The notes beneath the pieces were generated by a model. That model made no database searches. It was not told the origin of the DNA and saw only the letters and a program-made list of their open reading frames with translations. This document shows, piece after piece, positions 13,468 through 26,026 of a stretch of 64,000 nt of DNA. The stretch is from positions 73,923,237 to 73,987,236 of the forward strand of contig NC_021672.1 in the NCBI RefSeq assembly GCF_000247815.1. The letters run 5' to 3'. The stretch comes from Ficedula albicollis. Lineage: Eukaryota; Chordata; Aves; Passeriformes; Muscicapidae. Position numbers and translations under genes: made by a program. Numbering within the stretch: position 1 is the first letter of the stretch; every line of letters begins with the position of its first letter.

Positions 13468-14596
13468 CTGAAAACGTCCAGACAGTTTGGGTTTTTTAGT
13501 TAACTGGAAGTAGATCTGTAAAATATTGAAGTACACATTAGCTGACATCTAAAAACCTGCTGCGTGCTTAAATCAAGGATGAAATCAGAAAACAAGGATA
13601 AGGAGTGATGGAAGAAATTGGTCTGACATGCAGCGCTCATTTTCTTTCCTGTTTGTTAACTGCCAGTGAGATTTTCTGTTTACTAATTGCCATCAATCTG
13701 AAATTCAGTGGGAAATTTATGCTTGAGTGACAAATAATTGGGGTGGTTTTTTTGGCAGCCACTGATGACACTATTCACTATTGTTGCAGTTCTGTCTGGT
13801 TAAAAACACTGTTTTGGTTGGGGTTTTTTTTTCCAGTTCCCAAGAGAAAGAATAAAAAAGAAAAAAGGCAAAAAAGAGCAGGTTTCCTCACCAATTCCAA
13901 AACAACAAGTTTGAGAAACAACATCATGTATAAATTCTCACTTCTTCATTCTGTACTTTATGTGCTCCAGGCTGGTTTTCATGCAACCCATTGCTTTCAT
14001 AGATTTTTCTACTAAGATGCACTTTAAGAGTCTGATACAATTCCCACAGAAAAAAAAAAAGAAAAAAACAAACCCAAAACATTTTTCATTTTCCAAGCAA
14101 GAAGAATCAGTCTCATAACGTGGAAGAAATGACTGAGCAAATCCTGTTCCATCTTTCTGCTGGAGGCACCGGGGCAGCTCTCTCCAGGGGCACAAAGCGT
14201 GTCCTTGAAGCTGGGTTAGTAATGTGGCTCACCTGCCCTGCAGAGGAAACACAGCAGAGAAAAGAAGGCTTTTGGCACTGTACATCAGGAGATGGTGAAC
14301 ACCACCTCTCCTCCCTGACCTCCTCATTCTGCAGTGTTCCACCTGAGCAGGGGCTGAGGAGCTGGGCTTGAGCCATTTTGCACCAGCTGGTCGCCAAGGA
14401 CAGCCCAGACGCTGCCTGGCTTCACTCAGGCAAGTAGGGGTACATTTAATTAGACAAAGCTCATTACAACCACTAATTGAGCTGAAAAAGTAAGGACTCA
14501 GTCCTGCCAAGCTTACAGCACAGCAAGGATGTCTCGTGAGCTGGGCTGTGCTCTCCCCATTAGAGCAGCAGCTGAGCTGGGGACCTCAGACAGAGG

Positions 14597-14642
14597 AGTC
14601 CTGCTGTCCTTCCTGCTGTCCTTCCTGCTGTCCTTCCTGCTC
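14597..14642 (+). repeat. Short 12-bp minisatellite
   Basis: About four copies of a 12-bp unit of the form CTGTCCTTCCTG. This looks like an ordinary minisatellite. Confidence 0.85.
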
Positions 14643-14859
14643 CCTGGGGTCTGTCACTGCCACACCAGCCCTGAACCACTGCAGGGTGACACGAGACAAC
14701 ACAGGGGCAAGACAATCTTTAAATGGAAAACTTCTGAGCAGCAGAGGCAGTGGGAAAGGATGATGAGGATGCCAGAACAGAGTCATGCGCTGCCACAGGA
14801 GGCTTTTTAGGCAGTGCCAGGACTGTCCCCTGGTGGCAGGAGCGTTCCCACGTGTCCCT

Positions 14860-15162
14860 TTCGGCCTCAGCAGAGCCCTGGGCACTCCCTGTCTCACTCC
14901 TGCCCTCTCCTCCCCCCACACACACAGCCAGAAATCCAGCTCCCTCTGCTCAGCCCTGCCCTGTGGTTCAGCACAGGAGCTGGCACAGGGGGTGCCAGAA
15001 ATCCAGCTCCCTCTGCTCAGCCCTTCGGCCTCAGCAGAGCCCTGGGCACTCCCTGTCTCACTCCTGCCCTCTCCTCCCCCCACACACACAGAGCCAGAAA
15101 TCCAGCTCCCTCTGCTCAGCCCTGCCCTGTGGTTCAGCACAGGAGCTGGCACAGGGGGTGCT
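14860..15162 (+). repeat. Tandem doublet, about 164-bp copies, GC-rich
   Basis: 14860-15023 and 15024-15162 repeat a block starting TTCGGCCTCAGCAGAGCC, with a 2-base indel after the CACACACA tract. A smaller unit beginning CCAGAAATCCAGCTCCC occurs three times inside. The open frames over it change frame between the copies and look like chance. Confidence 0.9.
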
Positions 15163-15954
15163 ACAATGCACAAACCACGCTGGGTGTATTTTCCTGAAGA
15201 AAGCAGATGTGTAACCTCTGGAGCAAGGAGAGACTAAAATCAGCAGGCACAGTGACAGTGGTGTCATGTCCTGCTGACAGCCAGACAGGCAGTGCAATTG
15301 CCATTTATCCCAAGGAAGGGAACTCAAATCAATTAGAAATAACACAGTGTGTACATGCAACTGCCATAATATAATTTTTCCAGGCAGCCTGGATACCAAC
15401 ACTACCGAGTTTATGATGCTTGGAGTGGGATTTCAGAATATGAATCCATCTCCAATTTCTCCCCTTTAGAGACCACAAAAATACATTTTTAATCACATCC
15501 TAACTGGGGAAGGGCTTGAAACACTCTTGAAGAATTGAAATCTCAGGAAGAAATCACTAAGCTGGGACTTAGAAGACCGAGCAGCAGTTCATTATTTGTT
15601 CTTCTCCATTATGAGCCTTGACAAATCACTTGGCAGACCCATTAAATGGAGTTTCTAATAAAAATTCTTCCTAACGACTGTACCTTATTTCAGTTCTTGT
15701 GGTGGGCAAATAGGAACAGGGAGGGACAGGGGATGAAAACCCCACGAACCAGACAATGCTGAGCTTTTTCCAGGGGAAGAAGAAGCCCATAAAATTAAAT
15801 TCCTCTTTTTTTTTCCTTTCTTCTTTAAATGCAAAACCACTTTACCATTCTTTTTTTTCTTAAGCTGTGAGTCCTTTTGCCTTGAATTTGCAACAGGAAA
15901 TGTAGAATTCTAGACTATTACACACAGTGTAACACAAGGGCAGCTGTGTTTTAA

Positions 15955-16044
15955 CACGAGGGCGCAATTCACTTGTGGGACTCTGAAAATTTTGTGAATG
16001 AGGGCGTGATTCACTTGTGGGACTCTGAAAATTTTGTGAATTGC
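15955..16044 (+). repeat. Tandem doublet, 45-bp copies
   Basis: Two abutting copies containing CACTTGTGGGACTCTGAAAA, with a few substitutions at the left end of each. Confidence 0.88.
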
Positions 16045-19000
16045 AGTGAGTCACCACATGTGGTTTAGCGAGAGCAACAGATTTCAGAGGCTCAATTACA
16101 TCATCAAAATCCAGATGATCACCTTCCCTTTCCTACCAGCACTACCAGTGCCTCTGTTTTTCATGAGTTTTTACAGTGTGGTGCTTATATCCAGTCAAGG
16201 AATTTCTCTGTGGGAGTTGGTTTTTACTTTTTCCTTGAAAGTAACAAATGCAAATAAGCTTCAAACAAAACAAAACATAACAAAACAAAACACAAAAAAG
16301 AAAGGGAAAATGCATTTCTAATTGATATGCAAAATGAAGTCTTACACACTAAGGCACACCTATTACTGAAACATTTGCTCTTTCTGTGCAATAAATTGAG
16401 TACTAATGGGAAAAAAATAAAAGGAAGGAGAATAAAAATAACAGAGTGTGGGAAATTTGGTAAACACTGAAGAGTCCACTCTTGCTTATATTTCATAGTA
16501 AAACCCAGTTACTGTTAGCTACACTCAGCTGGTGTATTTTCAGTGTTCCCACACTCGGTGCTGGATCTCTTCTCTGAAGTCCAGGTGACTTTAGCTTCAA
16601 ACAATAACAGAATACACATACAATAATTACTTCCCATCTTCCCAGCTTGGGCAGATGGACTTGAGCTCAGGCCCTGCATTTTTGGGCAGTGTCGTGCTCT
16701 ACCTGCAGTCTATTTTAGGCAAGGACCAAGTTGCAGGTACAGGACAAAGTTGCACTACTGCAGCTGAGGCAAGAGCTGCCCCCAGGGATGGATTCTTCAC
16801 TCTCTGGTGTCAATGCAAAAGCTGTCAAATACCAAATGAGGGCCCCTGGAGCACTTGTAGTTTTTCCTGATTTGTGCCTGTGTAGCCCAGTGTTCCCAGT
16901 GGAAGGCACCACCAGCCCTACTGCAGAAAATCCCAGTTTATAATCTCTTATTGAGGAACAGGAACACGAGAAATCTGTGGGTTCTTTTGTCTTTTCAGAG
17001 GAAGAAATGAAGGCAATTAGTGTTCAGATTTCTACTGAGGGTGAAGTGAAATTCCCAGTACTCAAGTGTGCAGTTCTTTGCTTTATCTAGATGGACTTTC
17101 CTGTCTGGCTGGAGAACTACCAGCCCCATGCTCTGCCATTTGTGTGATGTTCTCCTTTTGAAACAAGCTCTGCATTACACCGTGCACAATGCTTGAGAAA
17201 TAGAAGCAGCGAGGAAGATGCTACTGACAGAATCAACAGGGAAACTGTAACTTACCAAAACATTGCATTTCACATGTGGGCTGCAAAGCAAGGTGAAGGA
17301 ACTGATTAACTAAGTGTCGGTGCAGTGCCGTCAGGGAGCTCGGCATTATTCTGCACCCTCACATTCTTCCCAGACCTCTCTTCCTGGTTTGGATCTGGCA
17401 TCAAGCAGTTCTGGAGCCTGTTTGGTTTTGCAGGGCTGGGGTTGAGCACCCCAAGCCAACCATCTGCCTGCTTTAGTTACAGATATTAACTTAAAAGAAG
17501 AAAAATAAACAAGTTTGACATAAAAATATTTTTGGTGGACTTTTCTTTCTTCCTTCCTTTTTTTAAAGGGCTTTTGTAGAAGTCTGATTGTGAAATCATT
17601 CCTCATATCTGTTCTCACTGCCTTGTAGTGGGCTCGGTGTAATGAAATGCTGACAATATTCAGGATAATTGAGAATTCACCCCACTGGGAGTACTGATTC
17701 GGTATTCATGTCAAGTAAATTTTACACCGATTTCTAATCTCTCTATTGCTGGGAGCAGAGTACAAATTCATAAATTTTAATTTTTATTTTACTTTAGTAA
17801 GTGTAATTACCTACAACATTTATAAATTAAAGCAGTATAAGAGAAAGATGCTGGTTTGATCAAAATTCATAACCTGATCCTACTGGGCATTAATCTTATT
17901 TCATATTGATCCAAACCAAGAGAGAGATGACTTTTTTTGTTTTTTGCTTGAGAGAGAAGTTGCCAGACCCATGGAAAGTTAACAGCCCATATTAAACTTG
18001 AGTTATTTTTCAAACCAGACAAATATTAAGACCCCTATAACCTCAGAAAGCAATGAAATTTGTGGAGGAAAAAAAATGTACCTTTTTTTTTCATGGCAAC
18101 CACTTCTTTGCTGCAGGCTCAGTGAACTGAATTCCTCCCCAGGCTGACTATGGCATTACTACAGAGTCTGCCTTCAAATCAAGAGTGTTTCTGGGCAGCA
18201 AAAACCTCTGGGGCCACTTTGCCCCCCCCAGCAGCTCCTTGTTTGCTACCTGGCACCTTGTCAGGAGCAGCCACCCCCTCCTGCCTTAGCCTGTGCCTCC
18301 TGTGGATGCCAGCCGTGCACAGAGTGCTACAGAACAAAGATTCCAGCAGCTGCCTGGGCTTGGCAGCCTGGCTCCAAAGGCAGGGTGAAGAACAGAAATC
18401 CAGCTGTGAAATATTCATGTTTCCACAGATTTCTCAGGTGGGAGTCAGCACATGGCTGATAGCTGATAGCTGAGCTCACCTGCTTCCCGCTTCTCCACAC
18501 GTGGTGCAGGACCAGAGCAACCCAGCCACGACTCTTCCTCCCTCTTTTTACCAAACTCATTGTTTGGACCTTGTGTGCTGCTGCTGCTGCTGCTTTATCA
18601 GTAAATGACAGTGATCCATTTTCTGGGCTGCTTTTCTTCATGGTTTAGGTTTCTTTTGCTACTTTCCCCTGTGTTAAGCAAAGGTTTTGCCCTAAGTCTG
18701 GCAGTGAAGTATGCAAACTCTAAAAGGCAGAGTTCTTGAGCAGGAAGCACTAATGCCCCTGTAACCTCACTGCTCAAGGCCACAGACACACTAATCTTCC
18801 CCAGCCACCCTGTGACCCTCAGCACCAGTAACTGCACAGTGGGACAGATTGGGTTACCTGACACACAGCTTTCCTCAAACACCACTAAACACATTCCTGC
18901 CTCTGTTTCTTCATTCCCTTCCTTGATTCTGCTGTCACTGGCAACAAATAGATGGCTCATCCTTCAGACTGTACTGGCTCAGGACACCACTGTAGGAATT

Positions 19001-20329
19001 ATGACGTTGCAAGTTATTCTCAATTTTATTATAGATTCAGTTCGTGATTTTGCATAAAACTTTTACATCCAGATTCGCTGCAGTAATTAGGCAGCTGAAA
19101 ATTAGTGACATACCAAAATTATTCTGGGATTTAACTGCCTTGTGCCTCAGCTCACTCTGACATCTGTATCTTTGCTTAAAGACACCTACAGAGAGATGCA
19201 GCCCATGGACCCAGATTGCACGTTCCTAACACCTTGGGCATCTTTGCATTATCTCCTTGATCCTCTGTAAAAGTTAGAGCAACCATTAGTAATTTTCAAT
19301 ATTCATAATGGGTTTAATATGATAATGGCATGCCCTAATCAAATAAACTCCACACAGGGGGAATCTTCCAAAGGCTGAGAAGCCAGAATGGGATTTATTT
19401 TGTTCTGATGGATTAAAAAGAAAAATGGTCCCAGCAAAAGAGATAATGAAATCTCTGTCTGCAGAGGGATTAAATTAACTTAATGGACATGCAAACTAAA
19501 TATGCAGAGATACAATCCTTTCTGAAATGTGGAAAACTGATGATCTTGGAAACTCTCCTATCACTTGGAGCACATAACAACCAGCTGAATTGTTGTGGTG
19601 CAGAGTGCAGCTGCAGACTGCTTTATGAGGTTTTATTTTGCCTAAAAACTGAGTACAGGAGATTATTATCAGCTCAGAACTAAGGCAGTGGAAGACAATA
19701 AACATCCTGAGTTTACTTTTTATGGTTTATGCTTTGGCTCTCAATGCTGTAATGTCAGAAATTAGATTAAAGGAGGTGCTGGACAGAAGAGGAAAATGGG
19801 TTAAGTATTTAGATAGGCTAAGGGAACAGTGCAGCATCTCATTTAGCAAGAAGTGAATTACCACAGTCATTAATAATGTATGCCTAAGCATTAACATAAT
19901 GTTCTGTTATTTACTTGCTCCACTCATTGTGAAAATTACTTTAGAAGTCACCCCTGATTTTCTTCGCTTGTGCAAGCACACATTGTGCTTTGTCACGACT
20001 CACATCCTTTCCTCCAAAATCTTTGAATATTTTGTTTTGTAAAACAAGAAACTTGCCACATTTGTGTAAAAAAACTTTTGTTTTGCATATTAGCATGTTT
20101 ACTCAAAAAGAAATGAAGCGAGGCTGAAAGGAATGCGAGAAAGAGAAAGAAATTTACAGGTGGCATTCGTAACACATTTTCAAAGATGTTGAGAAATCAG
20201 GAATTATTTGTTGGTATCTTTATATCCTAAAAAACCCCAAACCACCTAAACACTTTAGACTCACCTCTGTATAATACCATCAAGGATTATAATTTCTTAG
20301 AAAAGAAATAAGATTGGCAATCCACATAC

Positions 20330-20405
20330 CTAAGGTCAGAGATGATGAATCCTCTGCCAAGGTGTTTTTGGACCAACTGAGGAAGAAGCTGAATGCAAGG
20401 TCATT
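20330..20405 (-). CDS. PIK3C2G: PIK3C2G exon, end of the PX domain
   Basis: This short exon (76 bases, 25 codons plus one base) reads NDLAFSFFLSWSKNTLAEDS, then SSLTL and the first base of a Gly codon. The FFLS core and the acidic ED/SS stretch match the last PX helix and the linker before C2 in PIK3C2G, and the length is exactly that expected. The acceptor is gtgctctctttcag and the donor is TAG|gtatgt. The frame is open. The intron before it (about 9.7 kb) holds the largest tandem doublet of the window. Confidence 0.85.
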
Positions 20406-20772
20406 CTGAAAGAGAGCACAAATACTGTGGGTAACACATGATGTTGTACTCTGCTCCTTGTCCCATTCCCTCCAAGAAGCTTGCTGGGAATTTTTAGTGC
20501 CTGTATTAGAGCTAGCAATAAAAGGGAGCGCTCCCCCTCTGACCATGAGCTGGGAACCCAGGGAGTGACTCCTGCTCAGGCCCTGGGAGGATGGCTGGTG
20601 GTTACCAGGTTCATGGGAGGAGGGCTCAGGCTGCACAAATGTCCTTGCTGTTATGAGGTTTGGGCTATGAGGTTGGGGCGGCTTTATTGGGAGGACAGTT
20701 TGCTGAGCCTGGTGGTTCTTCTTGCTGTTTAGGGCAAGTGGGCTTCAGGACTGTGTCTTGCTCCCCCTCCTT

Positions 20773-23400
20773 ATTGCCAGAATCAGAGCTGGAATCTTGC
20801 TTTTCCTGGTGTGCACTGCAGCTGGAGTTTTTCATAAAAGGAGACACGTTTATGCTCCTGATGCTCATATTGGAAAGGCTGCTGGAGGGGCTCAGGGTCT
20901 CAGTATCATTCCCCTGAGTGGGTCGTAGAAGACAGTTGTCTTCTAAAACAAGAAGCTGTCTTCTGGAAGTGTCTTTAGCACTGTCTCAGGGATGCTGCCT
21001 TGGTGCCTACCTGGCCCCTCTCTGTCAGCACCCTCCCAGAGAGCAGAAAGCTGTGGGGCCAGAGATCTGTGCTCTTGCTCCTTCTCCAGTAGCTCAGCAT
21101 TTGCACTGGCAGCTGCAAGCACTTTGTCAGAGCAGCCCATCTGTGAAACCAAGGCAGGTTTCTCTCTGCTGAGAGCTGTGCAGGCAGCAGGAAACCTGCC
21201 CTTGGCACGGGGCTGACCCCAGGCTCCCGACCTGTGTGTGCCCCCCTGGGGCCCAGGCACTGTGCAGACCCCCCTCCCACGGCAGCTTGATGGACACTCA
21301 CGCTGAAAAGCTCCAGACACTGCTAAATCCTACCAGAAACCCACGGGGAGTGAAGGGCGTGAGCATATTTCACCATCCTGTTTAAAAGGGTAATCCACCT
21401 TAGGTACTGCTATCACTTTTATTTTTATGTACTGACCTGTGCTGCTCTAGTGAACATATATAACAGGTAGTTACATTCAGCTGGAGAGAATTAAAACAAT
21501 AAACCAAATCCCCAGATTTCAGTATTTTGCAAGGTAATAAAAACGTGAATTCTTAAATGGACTCTTGTGACTCTGAATCAAAGCTGGACAGTAATTGCAT
21601 TTTATTAGCTTTTCATAAAGCCATGTTTCAGAATGGCCATTCTTTAAGATGGTTAGAATTGTTACATTCATGCTGATGTTACATGGACTGACACTGTAAT
21701 GAATGGGTAGGACAAGAGACTTTTCAGATTCCAGCATTAAAATGTCACCATTGTTTTTTTCCAGTCAGTGGAAAATAACATGCCTTTTATCAGCAAGATG
21801 TACTTCATGTAGTATTTGTGTTGTTTCAGTCTGACAAGATGTAGCAGGATTTGTGCAAGGAAAAAAGAAAAGGAACAGGGTAGTGAAAAAAGCAGCTAGT
21901 GAGGAGTTAACATGTGGTTACAGCAGACAGAGGAACAGATGTCTATGTTCAGCGAAGAGACAAGATTTAGAAATCTGGATTTATTTTAACAGTTGCCTTT
22001 CATTTTTCACTCTACTGTTTGGAGTTTTTCCTCCTACACTGATATTTATTTAAAAGAAAAATCAGTGGGAAAAAAAAAAAACCAGGAAAAAAAAATTGCC
22101 AGAATCAGAGCTGGAATCTTGCTTTTCCTGGTGTGCACTGCAGCTGGAGTTTTTCATAAAAGGAGACACGTTTATGCTCCTGATGCTCATATTGGAAAGG
22201 CTGCTGGAGGGGCTCAGGGTCTCAGTATCATTCCCCTGAGTGGGTCGTAGAAGACAGTTGTCTTCTAAAACAAGAAGCTGTCTTCTGGAAGTGTCTTTAG
22301 CACTGTCTCAGGGATCTGCCTTGGTGCCTACCTGGCCCCTCTCTGTCAGCACCCTCCCAGAGAGCAGAAAGCTGTGGGGCCAGAGATCTGTGCTCTTGCT
22401 CCTTCTCCAGTAGCTCAGCATTTGCACTGGCAGCTGCAAGCACTTTGTCAGAGCAGCCCATCTGTGAAACCAAGGCAGGTTTCTCTCTGCTGAGAGCTGT
22501 GCAGGCAGCAGGAAACCTGCCCTTGGCACGGGGCTGACCCCAGGCTCCCGACCTGTGTGTGCCCCCCTGGGGCACTGTGCAGACCCCCCTCCCACGGCAG
22601 CTTGATGGACACTCACGCTGAAAAGCTCCAGACACTGCTAAATCCTACCAGAAACCCACGGGGAGTGAAGGGCGTGAGCATATTTCACCATCCTGTTTGA
22701 AAGGGTAATCCACCTTAGGTACTGCTATCACTTTTATTTTTATGTACTGACCTGTGCTGCTCTAGTGAACATACATAACAGGTAGTTACATTCAGCTGGA
22801 GAGAATTAAAACAATAAACCAAATCCCCAGATTTCAGTATTTTGCAAGGTAATAAAAACGTGAATTCTTAAATGGACTCTTGTGACTCTGAATCAAAGCT
22901 GGACAGTAATTGCATTTTATTAGCTTTTCATAAAGCCATGTTTCAGAATGGCCATTCTTTAAGATGGTTAGAATTGTTACATTCATGCTGATGTTACATG
23001 GACTGACACTGTAATGAATGGGTAGGACAAGAGACTTTTCAGATTCCAGCATTAAAATGTCACCATTGTTTTTTTCCAGTCAGTGGAAAATAACATGCCT
23101 TTTATCAGCAAGATGTACTTCATGTAGTATTTGTGTTGTTTCAGTCTGACAAGATGTAGCAGAATTTGTGCAAGTAAAAAGAAAAGGAACAGGGTAGTGA
23201 AAAAAGCAGCTAGTGAGGAGTTAACATGTGGTTACAGCAGACAGAGGAACAGATGTCTATGTTCAGCGAAGAGACAAGATTTAGAAATCTGGATTTATTT
23301 TAACAGTTGCCTTTCATTTTTCACTCTACTGTTTGGAGTTTTTCCTCCTACACTGATATTTATTTAAAAGAAAAATCAGTGGGAAAAAAAAAACAGGAAA
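20773..23400 (+). repeat. Tandem doublet, 1.32-kb copies
   Basis: 20773-22094 and 22095 to about 23400 abut and are near-identical, each starting ATTGCCAGAATCAGAGC and ending in GTGGG plus an A tract. Visible differences are few: TTTAAAAGG against TTTGAAAGG, a 5-base indel near GGGGCCCAGGCAC, ATATAAC against ACATAAC, and A-tract lengths. This level of difference is what two alleles show. It lies in the intron between the 30.2 and 20.4 kb exons and contains no recognised exon. Confidence 0.95.
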
Positions 23401-25821
23401 AAAAAAGAAGAAAAGAAAGAAAAACCAACATAATTATTTTCCTTGAATTGAATGACAGATCCTTAAGTTATTAGCAGTGGACTGCCAATACACCTGTCTG
23501 TACTGAGCATGAGCAATTGTTCTCTCATCTGATGAAGACAGCTTGCAGGGGAAAGCCCATACACCTGCCACAGCTTCCAGCAGCTTTAAACAGCAGGGTT
23601 ATTCCCTAGGGGACCTTCACTTGCTCTTTCAGCACCAGTCCCAAGTGTAGGAAATCTCCAGGGTTGAGAGTATATTTTTGGCAGCCCAGCCTTTATTTGA
23701 CAGCATGAAAATAAGCAGGGAAACTTAAGTGGCCCTATGAGTTCAAAGATCTTGAGAGAAGTAGGCAGGAGGTGGAAATAAAGATACACAAACTGACTTG
23801 AAAGGGAAATAAAAAATTCCACACTGAGCAGCACAGCATTCTTTCTGCTTCCTCTCCACCTCCTCTTTCTGCAATAAATGGAAATGCAGGAGCTAAGAGG
23901 TTTGTAAATAGGAGGTGCAAAGTTTGTTTGAGGCAATAATTCCAAAATCTTATTCTAAAGGAGAGATGGCTGGGAAAAAAAGACATTTGGTTAAAGTGGA
24001 ATAATGCAGAACTTAAGAAGAGGCATGAAGAGACATGGAGCCTGCTGGTGCCCCAGCTGATGGCAAAGCTTTCCTGGCCTGTGGGCCATCACACCAAAGC
24101 CTGAGGGGAAGCAGGGAGGCTGATGTTGGCAGAAGGAATGCCAGAATTTAGTGGAACAGGTCATGTGGCAGGAGCAGATGCAGCAGGCTGTCCAGGGCAA
24201 AGTGCTTCAAAAGCAATGGGCAGAGTCCCCCGGGTGCTTGTGGAGAAAGCACTCTGCACAGTGTTATTTAAACGACAGCCATTTCCCCCTGACCTGTGCT
24301 AATCTGCCTGCTGCAGGACTCTGCCACTTAGATTTCCACCAGAAAACGTGTAAGTGCCTTATTGAGTGCCCCCCTTTCCAGCAGACCTCCAAAAACCACA
24401 CTGAACTTTCAAGTGATTCCTAAATCTGTGAGACCTCCATCAGCTGGACCACAGCTAACGTGACTGAAGCACAGAATTAAGCCTGTACACCCAAGTACAA
24501 AGTAAATAGAATTTAACTTTGCTAAATAGACACAGGCCTATCAGAGCTCTGAACACAAGTATGAGCTGCCTTAAGGTGGAGAGAGTCCATTTCTAACCCA
24601 GCAGCTTTTGTCACACTCCAAGGGAATCTCAGAGTGATGGTCCTGGCAGAGAGGAAGGCTCTGAGGATGACCACAAGCACTCACTCACCCTTCTCCCCCC
24701 TGGGGTTCTTACCTTTAAATCAACAGTGGGAATTCCCTAAAATACTGCACGCCTGGGGCTTCTTAGGAAATCCTCCTGTCGTTTGTCCAACCATTCTTAC
24801 CTAATAAGGCAGAAATCTTCAACAGGTCATTCTGAGATTTGTGCAGGTCCCTCAGCACACGAGCCCAAACAGGAGCACGCTGCTATGTGTGGTCAGCCTG
24901 GCTAGAACTCACAGACCTTTTTTCAGCCATTTAACTCAAAAGGGACTAATTCCACCTTTACCTGCAGTAGGATACAATTAAATAAAATATTTTAGTGGCA
25001 CAGCCCTGCACTAGTGCAGCATGGTAAAATTTGTCTGCTGCTCTCCATCATGACTAGAAAAGCACTCTGCAGTTTGTGAAACACAGCCAGATCTCAAGCC
25101 AGATCTAATTTCGATGGAAAGAAGAGCAGCCTCCCCTCTGCTTTCAGCTTTCTTTTCAGCTGTGCTAGAGTCGATTTGGGGTCAGAGAACACTCATGCTC
25201 CTGCCATACTTTAACAGGATGGAGAGTCAGCAGGAAAGAAGGAAGCCAGAAAAAGCTGCCCTTGGTGCAGCTGTGATAACTTCAGGAAAGGACAGTGGAA
25301 GAGAGAGCACTTTGAACCCTCCCCATTTGGGCTCTGCTGGATGCTTTGCCACAGAGCACAGCAGGGCTGGGAGTTCAAGGGACCCACACACCCTGGGAGC
25401 ACTTTGTTCCTCCCCACCTTATGTACCCCCACACAGGCATGTAGGAGCTTTTTCCTCACCTCAAGGAGTACCAGCGAATAAAATGGAAATGAAATATGGG
25501 AAGCTCTTACCAAATTGATTGCTTTTACAGTGTAAAACATTAGTCACCCTAGAACAATGCTGTGGTCCTGGTTTTTACTGTGTGCTTGAAAATGAGTGAG
25601 CATAATTTACAATCATTTCCATTTACATCCTCTTTAAAGTCCTTTTACAAAGCCTATAAGTCACTGTAAAGCTGTTTATAGAACCTACCCACAGCTGAAA
25701 CAGCACCACTGTTTGCTTACCTGCCTGCACTGAGTTTATCTTCACCTCCAAAGTCCTCAGTTAATTTGGATATTTAGAAAATCTCTAGAGACTCAAACTC
25801 CAAAAGACTTTTGAGGGTTTT

Positions 25822-26026
25822 TAAATTAGTTTGTGGTTTTTTGTTTTGTTTTGTTTGGGGTTTTTTTGGTTGGTTTTTTGTGTTTTTTGTTTGTTTGGTT
25901 TTTTTCTTTACTGAATAACCTACTGTAAAATTAGTTTGTGGTTTTTTGTTTTGTTTGGGGTTTTTTTTGTTGGTTTTTTGTGTTTTTTGTTTGGTTGGTT
26001 TTTTTCTTTACTGAATAACCTACTGT
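25822..26026 (+). repeat. Doublet of a G/T-rich low-complexity tract
   Basis: Two copies of about 105 and 100 bases, each a TTTTGTTTGG-type low-complexity run ending TTTACTGAATAACCTACTGT. They differ by the loss of one TTTTG unit and a few substitutions. Confidence 0.88.

Larger units (their letters stand above)
13468..20329. other. PIK3C2G intron, PX end to C2 start
   Basis: This 6.9-kb intron holds a GC-rich patch (14.2-15.2 kb) with a 12-bp minisatellite and a 164-bp doublet, the 45-bp doublet at 15955-16044, and a short CTG run near 18578-18593. No other exon or repeat could be named. Confidence 0.7.

Noticed and set aside
18150..18640. Opposing frames of 104 to 107 codons in a GC-richer patch
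   Set aside because: Mirror frames on both strands with no domain, a typical by-product of composition.
21000..21145. Exon-like minus-strand frame MGCSDKVLAAASANAELLEK in both copies of the 1.32-kb doublet
   Set aside because: It has plausible splice sites but no family similarity and no place in PIK3C2G.
24800..24880. Minus-strand open segment ending QNDLLKISALL with a good donor, starting like the NDLAFSFFL exon
   Set aside because: Shared bases are only AATGACCT at the start and TTAG at the end; too short to call a duplicated exon.
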